64,000 nt of DNA from Triglochin maritima (Eukaryota; Streptophyta; Magnoliopsida; Alismatales; Juncaginaceae), in assembly GCA_963682175.1 (NCBI GenBank), contig OY821791.1, forward strand, positions 26,215,826 through 26,279,825, given 5' to 3'. Both the position numbers and the translations under genes were made by a program. Every line of letters starts with the position of its first letter. Position 1 is the stretch's first letter. Positions 35,788 to 47,731 of this stretch are shown here, piece after piece. A model generated the notes under the pieces. The model did not search any database. It was not told where the DNA came from and was given only the letters and a program-made list of their open reading frames with translations.

Positions 35788-37894
35788 TTACAAATGGAAG
35801 TATCTGTAAAACGATTGAAAGCCGAAAAATGGGAACAACTTCGTGCGCATCAGGAAATATTTCAAACGGCTATGAACAGTCCCATCACCCACATTTGCAA
35901 CTTCTCGTCCGGTCTGTACTTCTTGTAGCACTCGAATGATTTCAGTCGCCGTAGGCCGTCTGTTTCGTGTTGATATGCATTTTTCTTGCAGCTTGAGGAT
36001 TTTCCTTGCAGCATTAGCACTACATCCCTGCTCCTTTAGACTTTTGTGCACGTTGACACGGTGAGCCCTGGGCGAGTCGTAAATGCTCTCCTTGCTCATC
36101 AACTCGTGTAAAATGCATCCGTAATTATGAATATCAGATGCCTTGACCTTGTCCTCGTCTGCATGATAAATTGTTGATTTAAACAATGTTAGCCCCTAAA
36201 AAAAAGAAGATACATATTGACAGTAAAAATCAGACCTTATTATGATTAGGAGTTTCAGATCCCACCAAATACATATGAAATTCGGAATCAGTCTTTTTCA
36301 ACTGAACACCGAGGAACACTCAATCCTTATGTCAATCCTTGAAATATAGAATTAGAAAAAAAACCAAACTTAAGAAAATTAACGTAATGAATAATTACGT
36401 AGATGACCCCTGAGCCATTGGATGACTAATGTTAGAATGAGTTTTTTTCTTTTTAAAAATCGTCTACACAGAATTCTTTTAATGATTAATGGAATGAGAC
36501 ACGCTGAAACTTTTACTATTAGTAAGCTACTGACTACACTGAATATTGTATATTGCATGGACAATTCAGTATGCAAAAGACCAGAGCTTATAAGAGGGTT
36601 AAGATCAATCAGCAATACAATCAAATTGAATGCGTAGTTGCTTTTAGTGGTTTTTGTATCTTGTGTAAAAATGATTCCAGTCCTTTCGTGTAACCTTATT
36701 AACCATCTACTTGATCAGAAAAGCATAAGTAAAGAGATTATTTTCATTTTTCTTCTGAAAATTGTGGTTTTCTTGATATTTCTTCTCCTACTGTCACCCT
36801 TTCTATTAGGAAATGAATCATAAATAAACAAACTACTACCAAAAGGATCATCGAAATATAACAGAAAACGAATATCATGTAAAGTCTCAGTGAGTATCTT
36901 GGTTTTAGATGATTCTTCAATACTATCTTTTTTTTACTGAAGTTGGCAGTCAAAATTCACATTTCAATTCAAGATTTACTTATAAACCTTGATTGGTTAA
37001 TAACATGTAAGACAACTTAAGGTAGGCACAATAATAACGAGGACTAGCATTTCTAAGATCTTTTTAGAGAGCAGTAAGCAGTTAGAACTTTCAGAATCTC
37101 TAAAGAAATTACCCCCTTGACTTTGATTGGGACCCATCAGCGGAACTCTTACGTATCGCAGCATATCCATCTGGGCCACCCCAAAATCACAGATCTTCGC
37201 TTCAAAATCCTGAGAAACCAGCAAGAGTAAAACTACAGTTGAAATCAAGATCAAGACAGTAGTATCTTTTGTAAATATCAGTGTACTACGTCTGTAAGAA
37301 GAACATTATCGCTTTTCAGATCACGATGTACGATGTTTCCCGGAAGACCATGGAGATATTCCAACCCTTTTGCGATCCCTATTGCAACTCTAAGCGTACT
37401 TCCCCAGTCCAGCTCTATAAATATATAAACGAAAAAAAATGCATTAGTTAATGCAGAACAAATATGCATGATTTGGACAATCTATGACGATTTTTACCGG
37501 GCAAATTTGCTCTGAGATTGCCCTTAGGCATATACTCAAGAACAAGGAAAAGGGCTTTGTTGGGCTTCGATTGGCTATAGCCAATGAGACGGATGACATT
37601 CGGGTGATCCACAACCGAAAGAATCGCCTTCTCTACCTACAAATTTTTCATTAGCACCATTGAAGACTTCAGTGATTCAACGTGTTTGCATGTTTTTACC
37701 TCCCATGTGGTCTTGTGGATCTCATCTAGGCGATAGCTGATCATCTTTATCGCAACAGTCTGAGGAGGTAACCCATATTGATTGTACTCCGGAATCCTGC
37801 CCACAAAAACCCGACCGGAGAACCCTCTTCCAATCATCTTCGTGAAATCTCTGCTGTATGATTCCAAGTCTGCTGGAGTGAATTCAATCACCAT
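35788..37894 (-). CDS. receptor-like kinase family gene, five exons, activation segment shortened
   Basis: Exons on the minus strand are 37894-37700, 37636-37498, 37414-37290, 37209-37113 and 36158-35788. All introns are GT..AG and phases agree, giving 308 residues. Translation starts at ATG 37894 (MVIEFTPADLES). The kinase signatures are a Gly-rich loop GRGFSGRV (22-29), VAIK with Lys50, an alpha-C Glu67, HRDLKSDN (141-148) and DFG (161-163), followed by SDIHNYGCILHEL from the F-helix region. The stretch between DFG and the F helix is short: no APE motif is present in the exons or seen in the 954-bp intron 4. Sequence style resembles plant receptor-like cytoplasmic kinases; no signal peptide or membrane segment is present. 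It may be a pseudokinase or a decaying gene. I cannot name the subfamily. The last exon boundaries are less certain than the first four. Confidence 0.7.
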
Positions 37895-38639
37895 TTTGTT
37901 GGATTTTGGAACCAAAGAAAAGTAACTCTAGTTTTCTGATGCAATTGTGTCATTTATATGGTGGTTATGACTTATGAAAGTTTTTTGCCGTTGGCTTTTT
38001 GGAGCGAAATTTGAAATCTAGTTGGTGATCATAATTAAAATAATGCTGTTTTCTTTTCTTTCACTCGTTTCTTGATTACTAGGTCCTTCTTGTATTGTTA
38101 AGTTGTATAGACCCAAATGTTTTAGAGAATCTTTTCCGAACAGCAAAAAAGAATATTGTTTAGATTTAAAAATTACGTAGAACCAAGTACCCTAAGGATT
38201 ACCTTACACACTGACTATGCATCGAAATTTGAGTAATGTTTGTTGGGAAATTTTGTAACTGATTGATTAAACAAGCCGTTCTTTGATTTAATGGTGTAGT
38301 TGGTTTGTCTTGTAACAGGAGTAATGTTTACTTAAAAGTTCTGAAATTGAATTTGTAATGAGACACAAGCCATATTCTATTTGTGGTAATCAATTTTTTT
38401 ATAAGACACTCCTTGATTACAGTCCGTTGGTTAAGAAAATTGAACTTCTAACTCTTTTGTAATCAAATTATAACTGTAATCCAATTTCACCGTTTCTGCG
38501 TAATTAGATTACCTCGATAGAGGTCTTAATTGCATGGTTAAGAGCCATGGTAGTATTTATCTCAGAACAAACACTTCCATAGAGGGAGATTAAGATCACT
38601 TGGACCATCTAGCGACCAGACCCATTTGCCTAATAATGC
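37895..38639. other. upstream region of the kinase-like gene
   Basis: AT-rich sequence that should hold the promoter of the minus-strand kinase gene. I see no unambiguous TATA box or repeat. Confidence 0.35.
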
Positions 38640-39250
38640 ATTGTTAAAAGGTTTAATTCCCCTAAGGTTTATACCACCTATGTGTTGGACTATTAAATAT
38701 TGAGCTGTAAAGTTGGAACACGTGTGATTCTCTCACACTCTTTAGTCCAACATTGAGGATTTGGAAAGCAGAGAAAACTTTATGTACATTGGTCTTTCCA
38801 CTTCCTTTGTCGACGAGAGAGAGAATGAGAGAATGAAACACACACCTACCTGTCCGATCCAGTCCGGTCGGTGTGGTAGGGTGCGGTCTTTTCATGCGCA
38901 TTCAGTTTTTAGGGGCTTATCTTATATTGTCTATAATAAAGGATTGGATTAAAATGAAAATTTCCTTTTGGTTCCAACGGTTGCAAATTTTGTGGATATA
39001 TGAAAGATCACGTTCTCAACTTGCAAAGACACTTTCTTTTTTCCCTACGTGACCATCATATTTTCCTTCGTTCTCGAAGCGATCTTCCTTGAAGGTCTTG
39101 ATCTGTTCTCGTGGTTCGTCAACCTTGAAGTGCGTCGTCATTGTTCTTGTGACCTTCTATCTTGGGAGAAAACGCCTGCACTGAACGTATCGGTACGTGT
39201 GGACGAAAATTTCTCTAAGGGGAGTCTACTAACAAAAGTCTTAGAGAAAT
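38640..39250 (+). repeat. possible Copia LTR or leader remnant
   Basis: The style (phrases such as TTAGTCCAACATTGAGGATT and GGAAAGCAGAGAAAACTTT) resembles the start of plant Copia LTRs. It precedes a degenerate Copia gag on the same strand. No LTR partner or primer site was found, so this is tentative. Confidence 0.3.
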
Positions 39251-39258
39251 TATTCGTT

Positions 39259-39914
39259 ATGTCGAGTAACCAGTTGTTTGCCCCTAAATTAGACATGTCA
39301 GGGATGCCCAAAAAAATTGCCAACGAGAACTTCAAATTAATGCTGGCGGATGAAGATCTTGTTGACACCTAAAGGGTTGGTTAATGTAATCGAGTATTTT
39401 TGCCCTTTTATTAATTTGAACAATCCCAAAATTAAATAAGATCATACGTTGCGGACGGAGAAAGACATATTATGTCGATGATGCATTTTGTTGGTTATGT
39501 CCAACACTCTTTGATACCTATAGTTCGTCTTCCTCTCTCACTGCAAAAGATTTATGGGATGAACTTGAAAAGAAATATAATACTAAGGACATAGGTCACA
39601 AGAAGTATTATGTTGGCAAGTTCTTAAAGTTCCAAATGGTTGAGGGATAGTCAATGATCGAATAAGCACACAAGTTTATGATTCTGATTCATGGCTTGAA
39701 AGATGCGGACTTGAGGCTTCCAGCAAAGTTTTAGATGATATTTATCATTAAGAAGATCTTGCTCTTGGGAGGACTTCAGAATGTCTTTTGAGCACAGAAA
39801 AGGAAAATTAACAATGGATGATCTCATGGTTGTCATAGCAATCGACGAGGAACATCGTGGTGAAAAATCTATGATGTTTGTTAAGTTTCAACCAAAAGCG
39901 AACATGTTAGTTGG
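39259..39914 (+). pseudogene. Copia gag (UBN2-type) pseudogene, first part
   Basis: A frame at 39519-39650 reads TAKDLWDELEKKYNTKDIGH then KKYYVGKFLKFQMVEG, the hallmark of UBN2-type Copia gag, followed by a TAG. Further fragments downstream (HKFMILIHGLKDADLRLPAKF, 39660-39735) continue the same domain with more stops and frame changes. A short ORF at 39259-39372 may be its N-terminus. It is broken at 39914 by a solo LTR and resumes at 41143. Confidence 0.7.
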
Positions 39915-39919
39915 ATCAT
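39915..39919. repeat. target site duplication ATCAT, left copy
   Basis: ATCAT directly precedes the TG start of the solo LTR at 39920; the partner is at 41138-41142. Confidence 0.85.
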
Positions 39920-41137
39920 TGATGCATTGCATACATTGCATCATATGTCTTTCATTTAGATTAATTTTATATCAATAAATGCTACTAAGGTATGTGTTTA
40001 GTCCTATTTACAGAATACAGGGACCTGAATGCAAATTACCCATATCCCGAGCATAAACGCGTGCAAGAGACTCATTTCTATCATAAAGACCAAGTTTAAG
40101 ATTATCGGGTTTCAAATGGAAATGCATCCAAGCATAAAAGCATTCAAAACCTAATTACAAAAAGAACAAGGACTTAAGCACAAAAGTAGTCGGGGACATA
40201 ATTGCAAGAAGCCAAGGACCTAATTGCAATTAAAGCACCAAAATATTATCTTGGAGAAAATCTAAAGAAAAATCAATGTGGATCTCCAAACATATGAAGG
40301 AATTAATTCGGAGCTCAAAAGAAAGGAAAGAAATCATCCAAACGCGCAAAGGAGGATTAAATCATACCATAAACACACAGTAAAAATCCGGACCTGATCA
40401 GAGCATGATTTGCGGCGATTCCGCCGCACATTACACATACCACGCGGCGATTCCGCTGCCCCCTGGTCGATCCGTGTGTCCAAATTTTGTCCAGTCGTGT
40501 CTGGACACATGTACTTTCTTATTTTATACATAGGTTCCTTGTATCAACTATAAATAGCCCCGAGAACGATGTTATAAGGGTCCTAGACCTAGTCCTTGGT
40601 TGTTGTTTTTATTTTTAGTCTTTAGTTTAGTAATAAAATTCTGTCTTTTATTTCTTGTTTTTAGTTTTCTTTTGTAATTCCTCTAGGACCCCTTCTTCCT
40701 CCCTCTATGAGTTTCTAACTCTTTCCATAGGGTGGAGGTGACGGATTTAGGGTGATGAGAAGAGAATAAAGTTATTATTTTAATTTCGTGATTAGTATAT
40801 TTTGATTACTTGAGTTTGTGTTAAATCATTTATCATGTAATGCTTTATAACTAATATGATTTATTATAAGTTTCTTAATTCTCTAATCTAAACCCTATAT
40901 CTAAACCTCCACCCAACGGAATTCACCATCTTTGTTCTTATTTTAGTTTTAATTGTTCATGTTTCTTGCTTTAGATAATCAAAACTCAAAAATCTCAAAA
41001 CCAACTTATTTCTCTCTCTTCCTTCCCTTAATCGAAAATCACAAAAATAACAAGATCTCTCCCTCCTTGTGTTCGACCCGTATTTGCCACGTCTTCATTG
41101 ACGTCGTGCACTTGCGGTATAAATTTAATTCTCATCA
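39920..41137 (+). repeat. solo LTR, Athila-type, 1218 bp
   Basis: The LTR starts TGATGCATTGC and ends CTCATCA, with a perfect 5-bp ATCAT duplication. Near its right end, at 41067-41118, it has CGACCCGTATTTGCCACG and GTGCACTTGCGG, which match (reverse complement) the segment near the ends of the Athila LTRs at 6060-6110 and 15120-15160. A TATA-like CTATAAATAG lies at about 40549-40558. It lies inside the Copia gag. Confidence 0.85.
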
Positions 41138-41142
41138 ATCAT
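41138..41142. repeat. target site duplication ATCAT, right copy
   Basis: Directly follows the CA end of the solo LTR. Confidence 0.85.
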
Positions 41143-41340
41143 CTAAGACAAATAATAAACGAAAATCACAACATACCAATAAGGCAAAACCTAAGGCCAA
41201 AATCTAGAAAAAACCAAAGAACAAACCATGTGGGATTCGTAGACAAGTTGGACTCTAAGCGCATGATTGTCCTTCATAGAAATCCAAATGCCAACAAGGT
41301 ATCAGTGATTCGACTCCACAGGTCAATGTAATGACTATGG
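41143..41340 (+). pseudogene. Copia gag pseudogene, second part with degenerate zinc knuckle
   Basis: A Lys/Asn-rich basic stretch (TNNKRKSQHTNKAKPKAK) is followed by a region that reads as a degenerate CCHC zinc knuckle (CGIRRQVGL-stop-AHDC). This is the expected order downstream of the UBN2 domain, so it continues the gag split at 39914. Confidence 0.6.
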
Positions 41341-42073
41341 TGGAGGAGGCCAATAGTAAGTTTGTATCTATTGATCTTCATGCTCTTTCCATCCCTAAAC
41401 TGATTAATAACATATTATACAATATATTCATGCTATATATCATTTATTTTACCTCATATATGTGCTACTCGGGTTTGTGTTGCATGTATTTTAGGATTTA
41501 GCTAATGAAGAAGAGAAATGAAGCAAAACGAACCTAAAAGCAAGATAATGGACTGATTTCAAAGCCTTCTGAACCTGTTTGTAATGTTCAATGACCGGAT
41601 TGCAAGTCAGGAAGAACCTAAGTGAAAAATCGGAGTGACTTGATCATAAAGAAAATAGGTTGGTCTTAAAAGTCCATAATCTAAAAAACCCTGAGTAATT
41701 CAACAATTAAGACCAAACGAACCTCACGTGCTAAATTGGTACACTTAAGCTACTTGTGAAATATGAGGTCGATCCGACCCAAATGATCCAATCCGCTACT
41801 GGTGGATCCAATGCGGATCTGCTGGGCGATTGACATATGAGTTTCTCTAGTAGGTCGGGTAGTCGAGTCAGAGCACTTTGGAACATCTAGATCATATTTG
41901 TAACTGTCAGATTGCACTCAGATTAATCAAGACCATCTAATCTTCTATAAATACACTTGTAATCCTTCATCCTTTCCTTTCTTCTTTCTTCTTATCCCCC
42001 ATTAGCATAGGTTTTATTTCTTTCTTAGTAGTTGGTTTTATTTCTTGTTTAGTAGTATAGTGGAGGATAAGAG
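41341..42073 (+). repeat. possible older Athila-type LTR fragment, left part
   Basis: From about 41428 the sequence resembles the solo LTR at 39920 in style: a TGCTATATATCAT start, a CTATAAATAC TATA-like motif at about 41944-41953, and a U/C-rich stretch ending in repeats of TTTTATTTCTT. It is cut at 42073 by the outer family A LTR and may continue at 46673. Similarity is weak. Confidence 0.4.
42069..42073. repeat. target site duplication AAGAG, left copy
   Basis: AAGAG precedes TGTTGG at 42074; the partner follows the CA end at 46668-46672. Confidence 0.88.
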
Positions 42074-42171
42074 TGTTGGTTTTTTGACCTTAATCTATTT
42101 TTGATGATTTAACTAATCTAATCTTAATCACAATCAAATTAAGTGTAACACATAATGTTTGAAATATATAT

Positions 42172-43811
42172 TGTATTAGTGGGCCCCTTGATAGAGCAAA
42201 ATTATAATGTGTACAATGTAACTTGAGTTAAGTTACATAGTTATAATTAGCTTAAAGAGATCAAAAAATGAATATAATACAAAGGTGACACATTTCTACT
42301 TTGTATATATTCTTAATATCATGACGAAGGGACGGACATAAGTATTGCACTTACATCACTAAATGGATCGTGTTTAGTTCGAGTGGAACAAAGACATCTA
42401 TGCTAATTGGGTAACTATAATGTGTAGCTAGATACCGCTTATAGTTTGAGATATTAAGTGTTTAATATCGCTGTCGATTTAGCTTAGATCCTCCTATAGG
42501 TCACACCACAAAACTGGGAAACAAGAAGCTTGATTTTGAGTTCATATGATATGTCAGGTTTCATGTGAAAAAGGGACACATGTGGTGAACGAATAAAATC
42601 AATATGTCATGAGAATTGACATAATTAGAATCATAATAAATTCATATGAAGTGTGTATATTATAGGGTGTAATAATTTAATAGTACGTAGGATAATATAT
42701 TACATAAGATATGAATTTGCTAAAAACCCCAAAAGATCAAATTTTGTTGGAAAAAAATCCAAAATTTGACAAAGTCAAAATCGGGGTCAAACACGGTAAA
42801 CCGTTTAGGGTTCGGTCGACCGAGGTGTCTTCGGAATGATCAACCAAACGGGGAATGGGTAAACACAATTGGTTGACCGAAATTGTCTAGAGTGCCTTAA
42901 CAATTGGGTTCAGTCAACCGATCGTGAACGGTCAACCGAGAGAAAATATCTTGGGATATTTTCGATACACCGAAGGTGACACGGTCATCCGATGAATGCT
43001 CGCCAGGAGAATTTTTTTGTGGGTCAATGGTCGACCGAGCAAGACGCGGATCGTTCGAATTTTTCCAGAGAATTTTGCTCATGCATATTCGGTCGACAGT
43101 CTAGCTCACGGTCCACTAAACATGTGTTATAATCGAATGGTTCGGTTCACCGAGAAAAATTCTCGGTCAACCAAACAATGTGATTTTTGCCTGAATTATT
43201 AAGAAAATAATTAGATCATTGGTTGGATTAATTCTAGATTTAATCAAACGTTTTTATGGGTGCTTATGTGGCAATTTGAGATTAATTTGAGGAGAGAATA
43301 AGCAGGAGATCGTGACTAAAGAATAGTTATTGATGATGATGTTTTGGGAGCCTATAAAAGAACCCCTCATCCTACTTGTTTATGTTAATGCAAAAAATCC
43401 TTTCTCTCATTAATCTCTCTTTTAATCACCACGAAAATATCTTAACAGTTTTATGTTTTGGAGATAGAAATCTCAGGAGCTTAAAGAGGGGTTATTAGCT
43501 ATATTCTAAGTCTAATTAGAGATTGATTGACTAGCTACTTTCTCACTAATCTTGTTTAGAGTTTGGTGAACACTTGGAGGCGAATCGGCGGCCGATTCAA
43601 CGGGCAACGCGACTCCGGATCTTCGAAAGGTTTTAGAGAACCTTTGGGTATGATTCTCTTTTTGTGATTTATTTTAATATATGTAGGATTGCATGATATT
43701 AGAATAAATACAAAGTAATGTACATAAAATTGTTGAAAGTATAAAATCGATCTTGTATGTTGTATTAATTTTTTTAAAATATATACATACATGGGGACAC
43801 AAAATCCTACG
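42172..43811 (+). repeat. LTR family B, copy 2, left end deleted
   Basis: It matches copy 1 from about 32125 to 33752 in the same orientation. It lacks the first 550 bp. Host LTR sequence is also missing at the left junction, so one deletion probably removed both. The palindrome cluster (42810-43180) and the TATA-like region (near 43352) are kept. Confidence 0.8.
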
Positions 43812-44412
43812 AAAATCACACAAACTAAACCTTAATCAGTTTGTGCAGAACGATCAACCGAAACCAGTTTTAGTTCGACCTTTTCTACTAGTCAACCGAT
43901 TCTCTTAAGTGACTTTACCTAATTCAACCGGTCGACCTATTTTGACCTTTTGGTCAACCATGTTACCTGTATTTTCGGGATGACCATTATACTTGTTGTA
44001 TTCTCCAACAGTTGTATTCATATTTATTCACCTAATCCCTAATTTGTTTTTGGCCACCGACCGAATGATGTCACGACAACGGTCGACCGGATGTAGATGA
44101 ACTTGTGCTTGAAAAGTCCCTGTTATTTTTGGTTGGACGAGATTCCTTTTTCTTTCGACCATTAACACTTTACCCTGACCAAAACCCTCATAACGGTCGA
44201 CCACCCTTAGTTTTAGTTCGACTGTTAACTTAAGTTATAGCCATTTGGTTCGACCGTATTTTAAGTTGGTTCGAATGTTTTCTTATTTTGCATAGAAACG
44301 ATCGACTGTATTCTTGTTTTCGTTGAACAGGATTTGACAAATTTGCTGAATTTTAATTTTCTGTTTTGTGTATCTTACACAATTTTTACCAAATCTTTCC
44401 CAACGACTATAA

Positions 44413-46108
44413 TATAGGATCTACTAGACCCTAATATTAGTCTAAAGGGGAGGAATAGAATAATTAAGATAGTTTAACAAAGTATGCCAAATTAAAAGCT
44501 AAGACAATTAATATGAATAAGAGAACAACAAACCACAACACCAGATGTATAGAAGTTTGGATCCAACCACCGGATCCTAGTCCTCTCTTACAAATTGCTC
44601 TTACTCGAGCAACTTCGCGTCCTCCACTAATCTGATCTCTGTTGCGGGCCGAAATAACGCCTTTACACCACTAGCTTGGACCACCTACTCACAATCCGAG
44701 AAGAGCTTTACTCCGGAAGCTTAGTACAACTCTTGAAGACTTTACTTCAGCAACTAATCTTGAGCACTTGAAATGGATGATGCAATCAAGGATGGTGATT
44801 TGAAGTGAGAAGATGTGAGCACAAGTGTTTAGAGCAAATATGAGAGTAGTAATGAGATTTGAGCTTGGAGAAAGATTGGTGACCTTAGATGAGTGTTCTC
44901 AGCTCTATTTATAAGCTCTAAACTAGTTCTTTCCGTTGGGATTGAAATGATATAAAGTTGTTCAAGAAAACACAAGTCAGGAAGTGACAGGACACATTTC
45001 GGGACACGAACGGTCGACCAGATCAGGTTAATCGGTCGACCGGTATGCAAAAGTAAATGGTTCGGTCGAGCGAAGGTGCAAACGGTCGAACCAACTGTGC
45101 TAGAACTTATGTGATCGGTCGAACGGACTAGATCACGAGTTCGACCGAAAATGACCAGTAAGACTGGATCAGGAAAATATACATGTATCGATCGACCGTT
45201 AAGAGAGTTTTGGTCGACCGTTTGACGTGTTGGATTTCATACAGGATAAAGCCAAGGACAATCGGTCGAACCAAATGAATTGGGGGTTCGACCGAAACCT
45301 CCCAGTAAAATTGGGTCTGGGAAGTTTTCGAGAATCAGTCGACCGTTAAGGAACTTTCGGTCAATCGGAAGACCAAATCCAAAAGATGGGGGTTAGGTGA
45401 GAAATGTGTATACGACCATTAGAATATACGTCAAGTATAACTGTCATATTTAATACGAATACAAGAATGCAATCGGTCAAACAAAAACTAAGTTTCGGTC
45501 GACCGAAAGTCTCACTAACCAGGACACGTGTCGACAACTGATATGCTGGAGGATTTGTATCGGATAAACTAATTCCTATCACTTGACAAGGTGAAACGGT
45601 CGAACATAATAGGTATGACGGTCGACCGTTTTCAGACAGGCAAAACAAATGAATGTAACGGTCAAACGGGATGAGAAATTTGGTCGACCGTTTGGACATA
45701 ACAGGGCGTTCTGGGACAGTCTGACGAATTTTGGTCGAACCAAATGGTTCTACCGGTCGACCGGTTGTGTACAGAAATCTTGTTCTAGGTTTCTAATGAG
45801 TTTCGATGATTTCCTATTGAAGTCTAAAGATAATTGAAGTGTTATGTGAGACTTCTATAGGTTTTCTAAGTGTCATGCAATGCAATGAATCAAGGATTTC
45901 AAGTGCCAAGTTACATTCGTAACCTAAATACATAGAATGTAAACCTAACTACGCTTCAATCTTCATCTCTTGATTTAACTCAAACTTGGTTCCTGAAACG
46001 TTAGATAATACAATATATGCAAGCAATGATCTGTAGTTGATACATGTGTTTATTGATATGTTGATTAATCATCAAAACAGATTAATGATTATTAGCCAAA
46101 AACCAACA
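44413..46108 (+). repeat. inner solo LTR of family A with TATAA duplication
   Basis: It runs from TATAGGATC (TG mutated to TA) to ACCAACA, 1696 bp, flanked by TATAA at 44408-44412 and 46109-46113. It lies in the opposite orientation to the LTR it is inserted in. Paired GGTCGACC-type palindromes lie at 45012, 45034, 45064 and 45084, among others through 45770. Confidence 0.85.
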
Positions 46109-46667
46109 TATAACACTTTAGGAGTATATAAATAGAGGTTCACACACCTTATTTACACAACTCTCGTACTCCAAACTTACTCATACACTAGAGAAAATTC
46201 TCCCACTCCTAGAATCCCAAAATCCTACACACTCCAAGCTTAAACTTCACCACTTGTGCCCAAACTCTCATCCACTCAAGTGTGCTCAAGTTAGAGTGTT
46301 TGTTACTCATCTTCATTTGTTGTCAAAGGTTGTAAGACTTCGGTGGAAGCTTTCCTCTTGGATTGTGAGAGGAAGACATCAAGCTCGGTGGGAGTGTTCA
46401 TGAGCTTGCATTGTAGGAAAGCTTGATTTCGACCCGAAACGGGAATCAAATTAGTGAAGATGCAGGTGGAGCTCATGGGATCGAGTGGAGCTTACAAGAG
46501 ATGACTATGACTCGGGTTGTGGGTGTCGAACCTTTATAAATCACTGCATCTTTGTGGTTTGTCTTACTCTACTCTACTCGTTTTAATTGTTATTTCCACT
46601 GCATCATTTACTCTAAAGTAGAGATTAGAGAATTGATTAGATTAGTTAGGCCATAATCGATCCTACA

Positions 46668-47731
46668 AAGAGAAATACTATTTTGTAATCTTTCTTAATT
46701 AAGTTTTAGTTTCATGTTCTTTATGTTCATGTCTTTAATTTGATGCAATTTTTATTCCATTCCTTTAGTAATATTTAGTTTTTTAACTTGTTCATGTGTT
46801 GTGTTTTCTTTTGTTCTTTTCTTTGTTATGGATATGATTAGTGAGTAGTTCATTCCCATTAGGGATAGAGAATGGTGTGAAGTGTGAATATTGTTAGATT
46901 TATGTGTGTTTTAATCTTAGTGCTCAGGATCTTTATTGGATCGATAATCCATTTGTTTTCCTAGGAACACATGCATCCACATGAGTGCCATCTCATGCCT
47001 ATAAGTAATCTTTGAAGATATGGGTAAAATTTGACATCGGCATGTAAACGAGTGTATTGAGGGCTCTCATCTAAAGTTTGTTAATGTTGCAAGACCATCT
47101 TGCAAGTGCACGCAAAACGGTGCACATTTAGGTAGGCCTTGAACAAAATGGGGTCAAAATGTCTACTAATCATTTCACCATAATACTAAAACATATATGG
47201 AACGACTATATTGACGTGTGCATGTCCTAAGGCAAACATGAACATGTGCATTTGTTCTTTGACATTTATTTCACATGTGAGTTTAAGTAGACCTTGAACT
47301 TTAATAACATGATTCACTTTAACAAAAACTTCTTTAATTCTACATTCTACAACCATCCTAACAAACACACTAATGGCCGATCAACATGTCAACAATTTTT
47401 GGTGATCAATCGCAAGAGCATGTACTAGGGTTTTAAAAGGTCGAGTTTTAATGTATCCGTCTACGCATTCCATTGCACTAATAACTAGCACGTCTTCCTC
47501 CTCTTCCACAATTAGTTGTCTAAGCCTATCCAAATCCATTATGTAATGAGCACTCAGTTAGGAAAAAAACCTTGGCAATGAAGTGTCAAAGTTACATACA
47601 TAAATAGGTAATGGTTAACTTAACTGCAAATTGAGAAATGAAATACAAAGTTTAGTAAAACATCGATCTGAGTCATGTTGCATGTGTCGTATGTCATAAT
47701 CATTAAAGCATAGGATTCACAAGTTAAGAGG
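46668..47731. repeat. AT-rich region, possible continuation of older LTR
   Basis: The sequence after the AAGAG duplication (46673-47150) resembles the region downstream of TATA in the Athila-type solo LTR, so it may continue 41428-42073. I see no gene in the remainder. Confidence 0.3.

Larger units (their letters stand above)
42074..46667 (-). repeat. outer solo LTR of family A, carrying two nested LTRs
   Basis: Its ends are TGTTGG (42074) and ATCCTACA (46667), the reverse of the family A copy at 30044-31575, with a perfect AAGAG duplication. Its own sequence is at about 42074-42171, 43812-44412 and 46114-46667. It holds a truncated family B LTR (42172-43811) and a full family A solo LTR in the opposite orientation (44413-46108). 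A TATA-like TATATAAATAG lies near 46130. The absence of internal coding sequence makes it a solo LTR formed by LTR-LTR recombination. Confidence 0.8.

Noticed and set aside
37895..37915. Upstream extension of the kinase-like protein by seven residues
   Set aside because: The frame there begins at TTG, not ATG. The first ATG is at 37894.
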